Origin: Eurosta solidaginis
Taxonomy: Eukaryota > Arthropoda > Insecta > Diptera > Tephritidae
Assembly: GCF_040869045.1 (NCBI RefSeq)
Contig: NC_090319.1
Location: 179,402,645-179,466,644, forward strand
Length of the DNA: 64,000 bases
Direction: 5' to 3'
Position numbers and translations under genes: made by a program. Of this stretch, positions 22,110 to 31,082 are shown piece by piece. Numbering within the stretch: the first letter of the stretch is position 1; each line of letters begins with the position of its first letter. The notes beneath the pieces are model-generated. The model did not search any database. It was given only the letters and a program-made list of their open reading frames with translations, and had not been told where the DNA came from.

Positions 22110-22292
22110 TTAGTTTAACGATTGAGTGGACTGGGAGATTTGCTCATCTCCTTCAGCTCTGCGTTTACGGCCACCCACATTGTTGGAACTATTGGGACCG
22201 GTGTGCAATGTGACCTGGGTTGCCACACGTGAAACATTGAAACATTTCATAACTCCAGCATTTTTCTGTTGTAATCCCTTCAGTGCTTCCAA
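22110..22292 (-). pseudogene. Gypsy-2 nucleocapsid, first copy (A), knuckle damaged
   Basis: MEALKGLQQKNAGVMKCF leads into a disrupted CCHC motif (CFNVSRVATQVTLH in the open frame). Compared with copy B, an indel has destroyed the Cys-Cys-His-Cys spacing. Confidence 0.8.
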
Positions 22293-22332
22293 AATTGTGT
22301 CTACTCAATCTGGCCTTTCCATTTCCACACGA

Positions 22333-22872
22333 TTAGCTTTGTATGCTGGTGTATTCAATAGTGAGGTAGTTTCCTAATGGATGTGATACAGTTTCAGCGA
22401 ATGTTGACTTTGGGTTTGCGTATGTGGCTCGTTGCGTTTCGACGTCCCGTATGCCATTTATAAAGCTCTGAATTTTTACCCTTTCGGTGTATTCCACGGG
22501 TGCGTCGGCATTCGCCAAATGTCCAAGCCTTTCGACATCTAACGCAAACTCCTGCAAAGTCTCATTAGCTTTTTGGTAGCGGTTTTGCAAGTCTATTTGG
22601 TAAATCTGCCTCCTGTGTTCGCTTCCGTATCGCCTCTCTAGAGCACATATGAAAGTTACGTAGTTGTTCGGCTCTCGCTCGCGAATCGTCTGTAGGATTG
22701 CAGCAGCAGATCCTTTCAATGCCACGAATAGTGCAACAACTCTATCTTCAGCATTCCAGTTGTTCACTGTTGCGGTCTTATCAAACTGGAGCTTAAATAC
22801 CTGGAAAGGAACAGAGCCGTAACAAGATGGAGTTTTTATCTTCGTATTGCTTGTATTGAAACAACTGGGCAA
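22333..22872 (-). pseudogene. Gypsy-2 capsid, first copy (A)
   Basis: 179-codon frame with VPFQVFKLQFDKTATVNNW, ALKGSAAAILQTIRE, LQEFALDVERLGHLAN and SFINGIRDVETQRATY. It is collinear with the Gypsy-1 capsid. The frame runs off its end in an abnormal HPLGNYLTIEY tail. Confidence 0.88.
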
Positions 22873-23430
22873 TTTAGTTGCAGCACCTGTATACGACCTT
22901 TTAAAGCTTCTACCTCGGCCTCGATTTTTTCCTGTCGGCCACTGAACCCTCCATGAAACTGAGTTAGTTTCTCTTCCATGCGCGCTTCCAGCTTAGATTA
23001 TATACGGACTTCCTGCTCTTCAAGTTGTGTAGAGATCTGAGATGATATCTGCGCTGAAATTTGTGCCGACATTTCGGATATACGTGCCTCCTGTGATTCC
23101 AGTTCGGATGCCATATTTGTCTTCTTTGATTCCAGTTACGATGACATGTTGGTGGATATTTGTGATGACATTTCGGACATTTTTACCGATATTGCAGCCA
23201 ATATCATGTTCAGGTCTGTGTTCGCCATTGTCTGTGGTGTTTCATTTTTCTCCTCCAGTTTTGTTGTCTCATCGCCATCAAGATGAAAGACATACTCTTC
23301 CACGTTAATTCCTTCTGATTCCATTGCCTCTCGTAGTCTTGCCCGAAGTTCCAGTTTATTGCCGGTTGTATTCATTCCACGGCTCTCCAACTCCTTCTTC
23401 AGTTGCTGGATCTTCAATTCACTCCACTTT
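22873..23430 (-). pseudogene. Gypsy-2 Gag N-terminus (SAP-like motif)
   Basis: From about 23430 the element strand reads IAKWSELKIQQLKKELESRG, then KLELRARLREAMESEGI, a good match to a SAP DNA-binding helix pair. Acidic and Met/Ser-rich sequence with SQIST heptads follows. The start codon equivalent to Gypsy-1 ATG 12671 reads ATT here. Stops break the coiled-coil section between 23130 and 22880. Confidence 0.8.
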
Positions 23431-23473
23431 GCAATGTCCTTGTTGTACTCTGCAACTCTGGAATTTATTCAAC

Positions 23474-23493
23474 AATTCCTCTTCTGACACAAT
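23474..23493 (-). promoter_or_regulatory. Gypsy-2 primer binding site
   Basis: Element-strand TTGTGTCAGAAGAGG abuts the 5' LTR. It is the tRNA-Leu-type site of Gypsy-1 with G to T at its second base. Confidence 0.7.
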
Positions 23494-24030
23494 TGTAACC
23501 AATTTAGTAAAATTCCGCGTATTCTAAATTTTCTGATAACGTTCGAATCACTAAACTGTTCAATAAATAACTCCAATATTCAATAATGCAAAAATGGTCT
23601 TTATTAAACTACTTTGAAAGTACTTCACAATAACACTTAATTGGTTATTTATGCACTTCTGCTAACGTTAGAATCACTAAACTGTTGAATAAATCGCTCC
23701 AATATTCAGTATTACAAACTGTCTTTCTTATATTACTTTGGGAGTAGTACTTTACAATTATACTTCACAACCAATAGCGTGTTTAAATCAAAACAGATTA
23801 ATGCTTGCTCAGCTTGCGCTGCTTTTATACTCTCTGTTGCTCCGTTCGCATATTTCTCCAAAGGCCTAGACGTTTCACCTTCTAAAACTTTTGTATCTCC
23901 CGCATGCTGATGACTACATGAGTGTGTGTGAGATGAGATATCCCTTCGTCGCCTTCTACATAAGAGTGGCTGCTTTATTGTTGTTGTGCATTTATTTAGT
24001 AGCAGCTTAGTGATGCTAATATTCATCACA
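23494..24030 (-). repeat. Gypsy-2 5' LTR, composite
   Basis: 537 bp against 497 bp for the 3' LTR. An internal partial duplication is visible: the segment with CACTAAACTGTT(C/G)AATAAAT and CTCCAATATTCA occurs twice, at about 23550-23583 and 23672-23707. One end fragment of an LTR is thus joined to a second, more diverged one. Confidence 0.85.
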
Positions 24031-24122
24031 ATATGTTTGCTATTGAAAATTTGAAGTCTAAGTATGCGCTGAATGAGCCAATCACACGCGCTCTAATTCT
24101 TATCAGTTCAGTTAATCATACC

Positions 24123-24430
24123 CAGAACTGGGTAAATTCAATTCAATTACATTACCGATTACATTCCTCAGTAATTGGAAAAAGTAATCAATTATTTTCC
24201 TCCACAGCAAAGGAATTCAAAAGTAATTTCGTTATTTGAGGTTTTTTTTGTAATTGAAAAAAAAAATAATAATAATAATTTGCGCAACTGTAATCTTTGC
24301 CCAGTACTTTCTAAAGGAATGGGAAAAGTAATCGAAATTTCTTTCAATTACATTACAAGGAATGGAAAAGTACTTTCGAATTTCCCATTCCATTACTCAA
24401 AGGAATTGCGAAAGTAATTGAAAAACTACA
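24123..24430 (+). repeat. hAT-type terminal repeat, left part
   Basis: Begins CAGAACTGGGTAAATTC and carries many alternating AATTACATT/GGAATGG subterminal motifs. It matches in reverse complement the end at 27585-28199 (CAGAGCTGGGTAG...). CAGRRCTGGGTA termini are hAT-like. Whether both ends belong to one element is uncertain (see rejected items). Confidence 0.55.
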
Positions 24431-24737
24431 AGTTAGTCTATGTATAAGAACTTAATCCGGTGGGTGAGTTTTCGGGTCACACTTTTCATTATTTCATCAG
24501 ATTTTTTCTTGTGAGTGGTAACTGAAGGAATTTTGAAACACAAATGAATAACAAATAATTATCCTCCTAAAGTTCCAAGCTAAGTAAGGGTATCTCCTTT
24601 CGTTCTTCCGCTATCAAAGAGTGCTGGCTATAGGAAAGCAGCATACCTTTTAATTTTCTTTGATACATTCCGCTGGCATAACGTAAACACCATTAATGTT
24701 CCGAAAAACTTTTTCTCGTATTCTCGTAAAGGAAAAT
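24431..24737. other. Unclassified DNA
   Basis: I see nothing recognisable between the hAT-type end and the LINE. Confidence 0.35.
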
Positions 24738-26304
24738 GTCCTTTGGTACAAGCAAAATTTACATGCTAGTCAGGAAAAGAAGTCCCGGGGATAAAAATCC
24801 TAACACGCTAGAAGTAGGCGAAGTCGAAAAGGACCTAAAAAGCCTTTGAGAAAGAAGACAGGTGGATGTAGCCGACGTCACCACGAAAGCTAGAAGAGGA
24901 CCAACAGTCAAATGGTGCTGCGAGTCGCACAGAGGTACACCCAGCACAAGAGTTACGAAAGGCTGAACGGGGCCTCGAATACTCTAAACCAAAAGGGCAA
25001 GGAGAGGAAGACGAAGTCACGACGACGGTGATGGAGGGGAAAACAGCCCAATGGTGCTGCAAGTCCTACATATAAACCTCCAACACAGTAAAGTGAGTCG
25101 AGCGAACTCCACATAATCCTTGAGGAGGGTTCGTTTGACGTGGCGCTGATCCAGGAGCCGTGGCTCTCATCGGGAGGAAAAGTTTTTGGACTTAGCGCGC
25201 GTGGATTTGGCGTTTACTACGCGCAAACGGAAGGACGGGTGCGAGCTATAGTAATGGTAAGGAAACAGCTGCATTCATATATGCTGCCTAATTACACTAC
25301 GAGGACCTCGTAGTGGTAGCCGTTGAGCAAAAAAATAAGCAGGCATTTATCCTGGCATCCTGCAACATGGCCCATGCTGCGGAGGTTCCACCGATGAAGT
25401 GCAAGAGGCTTGCAGAGGACGAAGGGCGCAAAGGGCGGTTGGTCATAGGCGTGGATGCAAATGTGCACCACAAGTCGTGGGGGGAGCACATACGAACGAG
25501 TGAGGAGAATCTCTATTTTGTTACATCCTGCAAACCAATTTGCAGATAGCCAACAGGGAAAATATCCCTACATACATTGATCCAAAATCTAGCAATGTTC
25601 TGGATATTACATTGAGCTCCGAACGTGATATATCAAGGTATGATTGGATGGTTCTTGATAGATCATCCTTCTCCAACCATGCGTATATCAGTTTCAGCGT
25701 CCCCCTAAAGAGGGTAGAGAAGGGAGGGAACTTTAGAAACCCCAACTCAACGAACTGGCCTAAATTTAAGAAATAGGTAGAAAACAAACTGGGGCAACTG
25801 GGGCAACCCAAAGAAGTTGCCAATGTGTAGGAACTGGAGGATTCTAATGAATTCCTAACAAGGACGCTTATGACTACGTATAACAAAGCTTGGCTTCTAA
25901 GAAGATTCAGAGGAAAAGCAAAGCCGCAATGGTGGAGCAATGAGCTGAGTCTTCTAAGAAGACAGGTAAAAGAAATGTTTAAGCTAGCAAAGACCGCGGA
26001 AAGCGAACCGTGTCGGGACGAGTACAGGGATCTACTGGGGATCTACAAGCGTGGAATTTCCAGGGCGAAGAGAATCTCATGGAAAAGTTTCTGTACCGAC
26101 ATAGAGTGCTCCAGCGAAACAGCACGATTGAAAAAAGTCCTAGCAAGGGGAAACATAGTCCAGGAACTAATAAAGAAAGAGAACAGGGAATGGTCACGTA
26201 ATAGTGAGGAATACCTTGAGGTGCTTCTCGATACACATTTCCCATCGGGTGATGTTTTAGAAGGACCAGCAGACAGCTCTCACACTTCGATAACGATAGA
26301 AGCA
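24738..26304 (+). pseudogene. LINE-A (R1/LOA-like) ORF1 remnant and endonuclease
   Basis: Non-LTR retrotransposon fragment. A short frame at 24738 (MSFGTSKIYMLVRKRSPGDK) may be the ORF1 start. ORF2 begins near 25048 (VLQVLHINLQHSKV) and, after a frameshift, gives FDVALIQEPWLSSGGK, RLVIGVDANVHHKSWG and, after another, IPTYIDPKSSNVLDITLSS and SNHAYISF. These are the AP-endonuclease motifs: E of QEP, D of GVDAN, and the SNH strand. 25870-26304 continues (KPQWWSNELSLLRRQ) towards the RT but ends before it. Confidence 0.8.
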
Positions 26305-26490
26305 GAAAGTGGCTTAGGTCCTAGGAAGCTTCTAGTATTTGTCAAGAGGACGGAGGTTTTTTATAACATAGGTCCTAGTTTTCGATAGGGTTTCTCAGTT
26401 TGGTCATTAAAACAAACTTGTGGTAACACTACGGACACATTCAGTCTATGTGAGGTCATGGACCGGCCAGTTCAACCTAACCCATTAGGT
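26305..26490 (+). mobile_element. LINE 3'-end fragment joined to LINE-A
   Basis: SGLGPRKLLVFVKRTEVFYNIGP followed by ACCGGCCAGTTCAACCTAACC matches the LINE tail at 160-335. The join at about 26304 means the entire RT of LINE-A was deleted. Confidence 0.65.
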
Positions 26491-26810
26491 TAGCGAGACA
26501 ACTTTACTCATATTAGGAATCTCATCTTGAATATTATGCGACTGGTAAATTAACACAAACGCGGAATTGGGAAGAGCATCTAAATAACTGCAACCTCTCT
26601 TTGTTGTCGATAAGCCGTGGTAAAATGTCAAATCCTTGTCTAACCCGAAAAAACGCAAAATGATAATATATCGATCGCCTTCGGTGATAAAACTCTGCGG
26701 ACACGAAGACATGCGCGAGCGGTTTTTGTCGGCAATTTGTAATGTGTCCTTGAGTATACAAGGCCCCATGAAGTGCAACCAGACGGGAACATAAACACAA
26801 ACACGACGTG
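26491..26810. other. Unidentified segment, possible minus-strand coding remnant
   Basis: A 97-codon minus-strand frame covers most of it (HFMGPCILKDTLQIADKNRS...). I do not recognise the protein, and the region may be filler between two LINE pieces. Confidence 0.3.
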
Positions 26811-26814
26811 TGAC

Positions 26815-27480
26815 CCATTACCATCACCCCACAGAGGTTGAAGAAACTATGAAAAAAGCCAAACCTTCTAAATCATTAGGTCCAGATGTAGCATAGCTAC
26901 TAGTAGCATGGCTACTCCGCCAATGCTAAAACATCTTGGCGCTGATGGAGTAAGCTACCTGACGCACGTTTTCAAGCCTGGGTAACCAGATAAGGAAGGT
27001 GAGTCATAACGACAGGTATCATTCCATTCCATCAATCTTCACCTAGCCACTCATCAGCATGATCTCCGCAAAATGCATAGCACTACCAGCGCTGTCAAAA
27101 GCTATTGAAAGCTTCCCCTTTGTATAAAAAGATAGACTGCAATTTATCTGAACCTAGCCGACCAAATCCACGGCCACTCTGTTTTGCGACGTGGAATATT
27201 GAACGTTCACGTCGACGGTGTTGGGCTAACGATTATCAGTCATCCAAAGATCTTAGGGTAACATTCGGTCGCACTCTCACCTTCAAGGCGTATACCATCT
27301 CAATTTTATCTAAAGTATAAAGCCGCAACAAAATTCTCAAGTCGCTTGCCAGTAGCACTTGGGGAAAAGATGAACAAACGTTGCTAGCCACGTAAAAGGC
27401 AATTGGCCGCCCGCTCAACAGTTAGTCTAAACTATGGTGATAAAATCTTACCATATATGGCAAGGAGAAGTTAATTGCCA
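26815..27480 (+). pseudogene. Jockey-clade LINE reverse transcriptase fragments
   Basis: Discontinuous pieces of a jockey-type ORF2: HHPTEVEETMKKAKPSKSLGPD (26815-26895), PMLKHLGADGVSYLTHVF (26920-26975), HQHDLRKMHSTTSA (27050-27095), a jump over the catalytic palm, then KDLRVTFGRTLTF, SRNKILKSLASSTWGKDEQTLLAT and KAIGRP (27245-27410). Internal deletions and stops remove the YADD region. Confidence 0.8.
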
Positions 27481-27584
27481 GTCATAGAAGGCAGTGCTTG
27501 TGTTTTGCAAAAATTTCCTTATGGTCCAAGGAGTTACTATGGCCTCATAAAATCACCGCTTGAATCGCAAAAATATTTTTTAAA

Positions 27585-28199
27585 CTAAGAATTTTTCAAT
27601 TACTTTTGCAATTCCTTTGGGGAATGGGAAGTTATTAATTACTTTTGGCATTCCTTGTAATGCAATTTTAAAATTTTTAATTCCATTTGCAATTCTTTTC
27701 GAAAGTACTGGGGCAGAAATTACATTTGAGCCATATATATAATACTCCTATATGCTACAAAACGCTAGGTACATTCCCAAACATCAGAGTGCCGATATAT
27801 TGCTGATTGAACGTTTTTGTTTTTGTATTCAATAATCGAATGTACCTAAATTTTATTTTTTCTTGTCACACTTATGCTGCTATAATCACAAACATTTTAT
27901 AGGCTGTCTTGTTTTGATTTCGAATTTAATACACATTGCGAGCATTTTCTATTAGCAATATAGGAGTATTACATATATGATTTGAGCAGTTTTTTTTTTC
28001 AACTATAAACAAAAAAATTATTTGTACTCGAGCCTCAAAAAAAAAACGAAATTACTTTTGGTATTTTGTTTTTTGAGGAATTGAAATGTAATTAGTTCCT
28101 TTGCCGTGCGGGAAACGAATAAATTACTTTCCTCAAGTACATGTAATGCGGAATCGTCAGTAATTGAATACCTAAAGTGATCATTACTACCCAGCTCTG
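27585..28199 (-). repeat. hAT-type terminal repeat, right part
   Basis: Reverse-complement relative of 24123-24430 ending TACCCAGCTCTG, with the same AATTACTTTTGNNATTCC motifs. It is interrupted by the small element at 27741-27970. Confidence 0.55.
27741..27970. mobile_element. 230-bp MITE-like element
   Basis: Terminal inverted repeats AATACTCCTATAT-GCTA (27741-27756) and TAGCAATATAGGAGTATT (27953-27970). The flanks are ATATATAT and ACATATAT, a possible 8-bp TSD with one mismatch. No coding capacity. It lies inside the right hAT-type repeat and so is younger. Confidence 0.6.
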
Positions 28200-28376
28200 A
28201 TCCAACTCCCTGTATTGATTTTTCTTTGTCTCGGCATTGCTTTAAAAATATGTTATATTGTGCTTTAAGATTAGTTGTATTAGAATGTAATCTAGTCTGT
28301 GGGGCTTTGTAAATCATAGGCTAAAAAAATAAAGAATAATATATATTGGAACGAAAGACAGAACGAAAATCCACAC

Positions 28377-28410
28377 TGTTGATGGCGCAAAGCCGAAACC
28401 GGTTTGCGTA
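28377..28410 (+). other. Possible Penelope hammerhead remnant
   Basis: TTGATGGCGCAAAGCCGAAAC has a GGC/GCC helix followed by GAAAC, as in hammerhead cores of Penelope-like elements, but CTGATGA is degraded to TTGATGG. No RT is nearby on this strand. Confidence 0.3.
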
Positions 28411-28734
28411 TAAACAAAATTGGACAAAGAATGACGGAAAATCGTTCCAAAATACAAGAATATAATGTGTTCCAATAGCTTTAAAAACATAAAGGATGTA
28501 ATTTAAGGCACTAAAATGAAAATAATGTGTTTCCGCTTTGCCAGCAAAAGCTATTTCAATTATTCGAAATTCCTCAGCTTACAATTTACTTTTTATAATT
28601 TGAAAAAAAAAAATTATATTTTTAGGACGTTCCAATGAGCCATCCAGCCGTGTATCACGATCAAATCTCATTGGCAGCAGTAAACTAACATAACATAATA
28701 TTGTCTGTTATTTTCAAACCCTTTTTCCCGAATC

Positions 28735-28870
28735 ACTCCATACAAAAAAAAACCGAATATTACATACCCAGCTGTACACTTGAAATGCTGTTGTTGTTTG
28801 TTTTGTGTGCTTAATAGTGTTGCAAGGTTGCGCAATAATACATATATATATATATATATATATATGTTTC
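28735..28870 (-). repeat. HINE-like 3'-end fragment and (AT)n microsatellite
   Basis: ACCGAATATTACATACCCAGCTGTACAC is related to the inverted 3' terminus at 33985-34040. A (TA)n run lies at 28842-28866. Confidence 0.45.
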
Positions 28871-29099
28871 TATTCTGAATTAATTTTCTTTCGAGTTATG
28901 GCTCCCGAAACATAGAGAATTGCTTAGTCATAAAAGGGGCGGTGAAGTTTTCCTATCTATTGTTATAAATCCACTTAGGAAATAAAATACCATTGATATA
29001 AAGCTCTTTTTTGCAAAGATATAGCTTATTTTTTTCGTCCACGATCCTTTTAAAAATCTTTTATGTAAAAGTGGGCTTGGTCCTTAACCGATTTCGTTA

Positions 29100-29955
29100 A
29101 TTTTTCTTCAAAGCATTCCTTATAGTTATTTCGTTGTAGTTCTATAAAATAGAACAAAAACCACAACAATACCAGTTTCTTTGAAACCGCCTTACCAACA
29201 AGCATAACTTTAACACATAATTACATAAAAAGTATATAGTGTCGATGGTTGAAGTGTTACAAATGCATTCAGCCACGTCATGACTTAGTTGTTGTCACGT
29301 TGTTTAAAATGTTTCCCAAATTATTAAATAAATTATAAAATTTAGAATTGCTTCAAATAAATGTTTTCATACATTTAAAAAAGCAATACGGACAGTTCCC
29401 ACTTAACTCATACAAATAGACAACATTGGTTAATTCATTGTAGTTCTATCAAATAGAACAAAAACAGCAACAATACCAGTTTCTTTGAAACCGCCTTACC
29501 AACAAGCATAAATTTAACACATAATTACATACGAATTATGTAGTGCATTTAAAAAAGCAATGCCGCAATCCCCGCTTAACTCATAAAAATAGAAAACATT
29601 AGTTAATTCGTTGCAGTTCTATAAAATAGAACAAAAACAACAAAATACCAGTTTCTTTGAAACCGCCTTACCAACAAGCATAACTTTAACACATAATTAC
29701 ATACGAAGTATATAGTGTGTAAAAGAATAAAATATGCAAAGAAGGCAATTGGGAAAAACTTTACAACAACTAAGGCATGACGTGGCTGAATGCGTTTGTA
29801 ACAATTCAACCATCGTGGGAGTGCGGGTTCAAATCCCACTAACGGGAGAAAAGGCTTTGAAGAGATTTCCAAGGTATAATCGAAACAGCTGTCGCCTTGT
29901 CCGTTCTGATGTCACGTTGTTTAAAATTTTTTCCAAATTATTAAATAAATTACAT
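29100..29955. repeat. Triplicated 110-bp repeat with inverted tRNA-like pieces
   Basis: Three direct copies of TAGTTCTATAAAATAGAACA...CCAGTTTCTTTGAAACCGCC...ACACATAATTACATA lie at about 29129-29243, 29438-29545 and 29609-29720. Each begins with a palindrome TTCTAT(A/C)AAATAGAA. Around them, GCCACGTCATGACTTAGTTGTTGT (29268-29290 region) is the inverse of the tRNA-like head at 29765-29790, and TCACGTTGTTTAAAAT occurs at 29296 and 29911. Confidence 0.6.
29771..29850 (+). repeat. tRNA-like (SINE head or pseudo-tRNA) sequence
   Basis: TGGCTGAATGCG (29783) resembles a pol III A box. GGGTTCAAATCCC (29825-29837) is an exact B-box and T-loop sequence, at the spacing of a normal tRNA (about 43 nt). 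The acceptor stem does not pair, so it is not a functional tRNA. A tRNA-derived SINE head is the best reading. Confidence 0.45.
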
Positions 29956-29957
29956 TT

Positions 29958-30055
29958 TTTTTTTCGATACTGATGATTTTGATATATGGAAGTATATATC
30001 TATTTCGATTCCTTTATACCTGTACAACCAAACGTTATCCAATAAAAGTTATAAT
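29958..30055 (-). repeat. HINE-like 5' fragment
   Basis: TCGATACTGATGATTTTGATAT through ATCCAATAAAAGTTATAATA matches 32172-32275. It abuts the 3' end of the Penelope element. Confidence 0.55.
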
Positions 30056-30090
30056 ATATTTATTTTGACAAAACACAAGGTTTCTCTTTT

Positions 30091-30137
30091 CCTCCTACGC
30101 GTTTCGATGAAATTTTTTCATCTTCATCAGGGAGACT
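30091..30137 (-). ncRNA. Hammerhead-ribozyme-like motif at Penelope 3' end
   Basis: On the element strand: TCTCC, CTGATGA, one extra A, helix II GATGAAA/TTTCATC (7 perfect pairs, AAA loop), GAAA, palindromic ACGCGT as a minimal helix III, A, then GGAGG, which pairs with TCTCC (one G-U) as helix I. All core positions of a type I hammerhead are present apart from the extra A after CTGATGA. Penelope-like elements are known to carry such ribozymes with very short helix III that act as dimers. Activity here is inferred only. Confidence 0.6.
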
Positions 30138-30267
30138 GTATATTTATCATAAAATATGACATAAAACAAAACAAACATTAACACATTAGTTAGAATTACA
30201 CAATTCACATCACTCTGTTGTTAACATAATACTTATATTCAATTTATAAAATTGAAACTTTCAACAT

Positions 30268-30669
30268 CTAACAAATAAATAAACAAAACTTTACATTTAA
30301 TTTACTGCCTCCATTCTTTTTCCTGCTTCGTCCATTGGCTGATAATGCCGTGATATAAGCGCAGTTTATATTGTTGACGTCTTCTTTGAAATTCATTGCA
30401 GTATTGATTTTTTGTTGTATTCGTAGAGCTTTCAGCGTAATTCGTGTTCGTTCTTTCCCCTCAACGACTAATATTTTCGCATTTTCGAAGTCCGCTGTGT
30501 GTCCTTTGTTGGTCAAATGTTCGCATAGTGCTGTTGTTGTTTTTCTATTTTTGGCGTCTAGTCTATGCTCGTTTATTCGTACACTTAGCGATCGCTTCGT
30601 CGTTCCAATGTATATTTGATTGCAAGTTCCTCCTGCGCTCCCATTACATTTTTTTTTCGTATACCACAT
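30268..30669 (-). pseudogene. Penelope GIY-YIG endonuclease domain
   Basis: 133 codons. CNQIYIGTTKRSLSVRINEHRLD carries the YIG, Arg and His of the GIY-YIG nuclease fold, followed by LCEHLTNKGHTADFENAKIL. It follows KDKIDKEQQHNVVYEKKC, the usual Cys-containing linker. This domain makes the nick for target-primed reverse transcription. The frame is open to its stop, but the RT it depends on is broken. Confidence 0.85.
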
Positions 30670-31082
30670 TATGTTGTTGTTCTTTGTCGATTTTGTCTTT
30701 TGGTTGTGTTCAAAGTTCGATTTGGTTTATGCGCAAATTTTATATGTCCGTTAATCCTGGTAAGTAATTGACGCCTGCGTATATTTGCTTTTCTTTTACA
30801 TTATTTTGTTCAGTGATGCTTTGCGTGCAGTTGGTTTGACTAATTGTTGTTATCCATGCGTCTATTAATGTATTAGGGTAGCCATTCTTATATAAAATAT
30901 TTTGTTTTTTTTAAATTTTTGGTAATGAACTCCTGTTCACTTAAATTGTAGATTTTCTTTATAAAGCTTATGGCCGTGTTCTTTTTTTTGCATCCATCGG
31001 TGATTTGAATGGTAGTTTATTATTCTAGATGATGATACGGCTTTAGCATACCAATTAGTTTTTAGGGTTTGGTCCGATTTTA

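Larger units (their letters stand above)
17089..24030 (-). mobile_element. Gypsy-2 LTR retrotransposon with duplicated gag-protease
   Basis: Minus-strand element of the same lineage as Gypsy-1. Reading on its own strand: 5' LTR 24030-23494, PBS, gag, nucleocapsid, protease, a second capsid-nucleocapsid-protease block, RT, RNase H, integrase, polypurine tract, 3' LTR 17585-17089. The TSD is ATAT (17085-17088 and 24031-24034). Many stops and frameshifts make it non-autonomous. No env-like ORF is seen. Confidence 0.93.

Noticed and set aside
17602..24030. An env-like gene in either Gypsy element
   Set aside because: No ORF with a signal peptide or membrane segment lies between integrase and the 3' LTR. 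The integrase tail runs nearly to the polypurine tract.
24123..28199. A single 4-kb hAT element spanning both CAGRRCTGGGTA ends
   Set aside because: The 8-bp flanks (ATCATACC and ATCCAACT) do not match, so the ends may come from two insertions. Kept as two separate repeat parts.
29771..29850. Functional tRNA gene
   Set aside because: A-like and B boxes exist, but the acceptor and D stems do not pair, so only a tRNA-derived repeat is supported.
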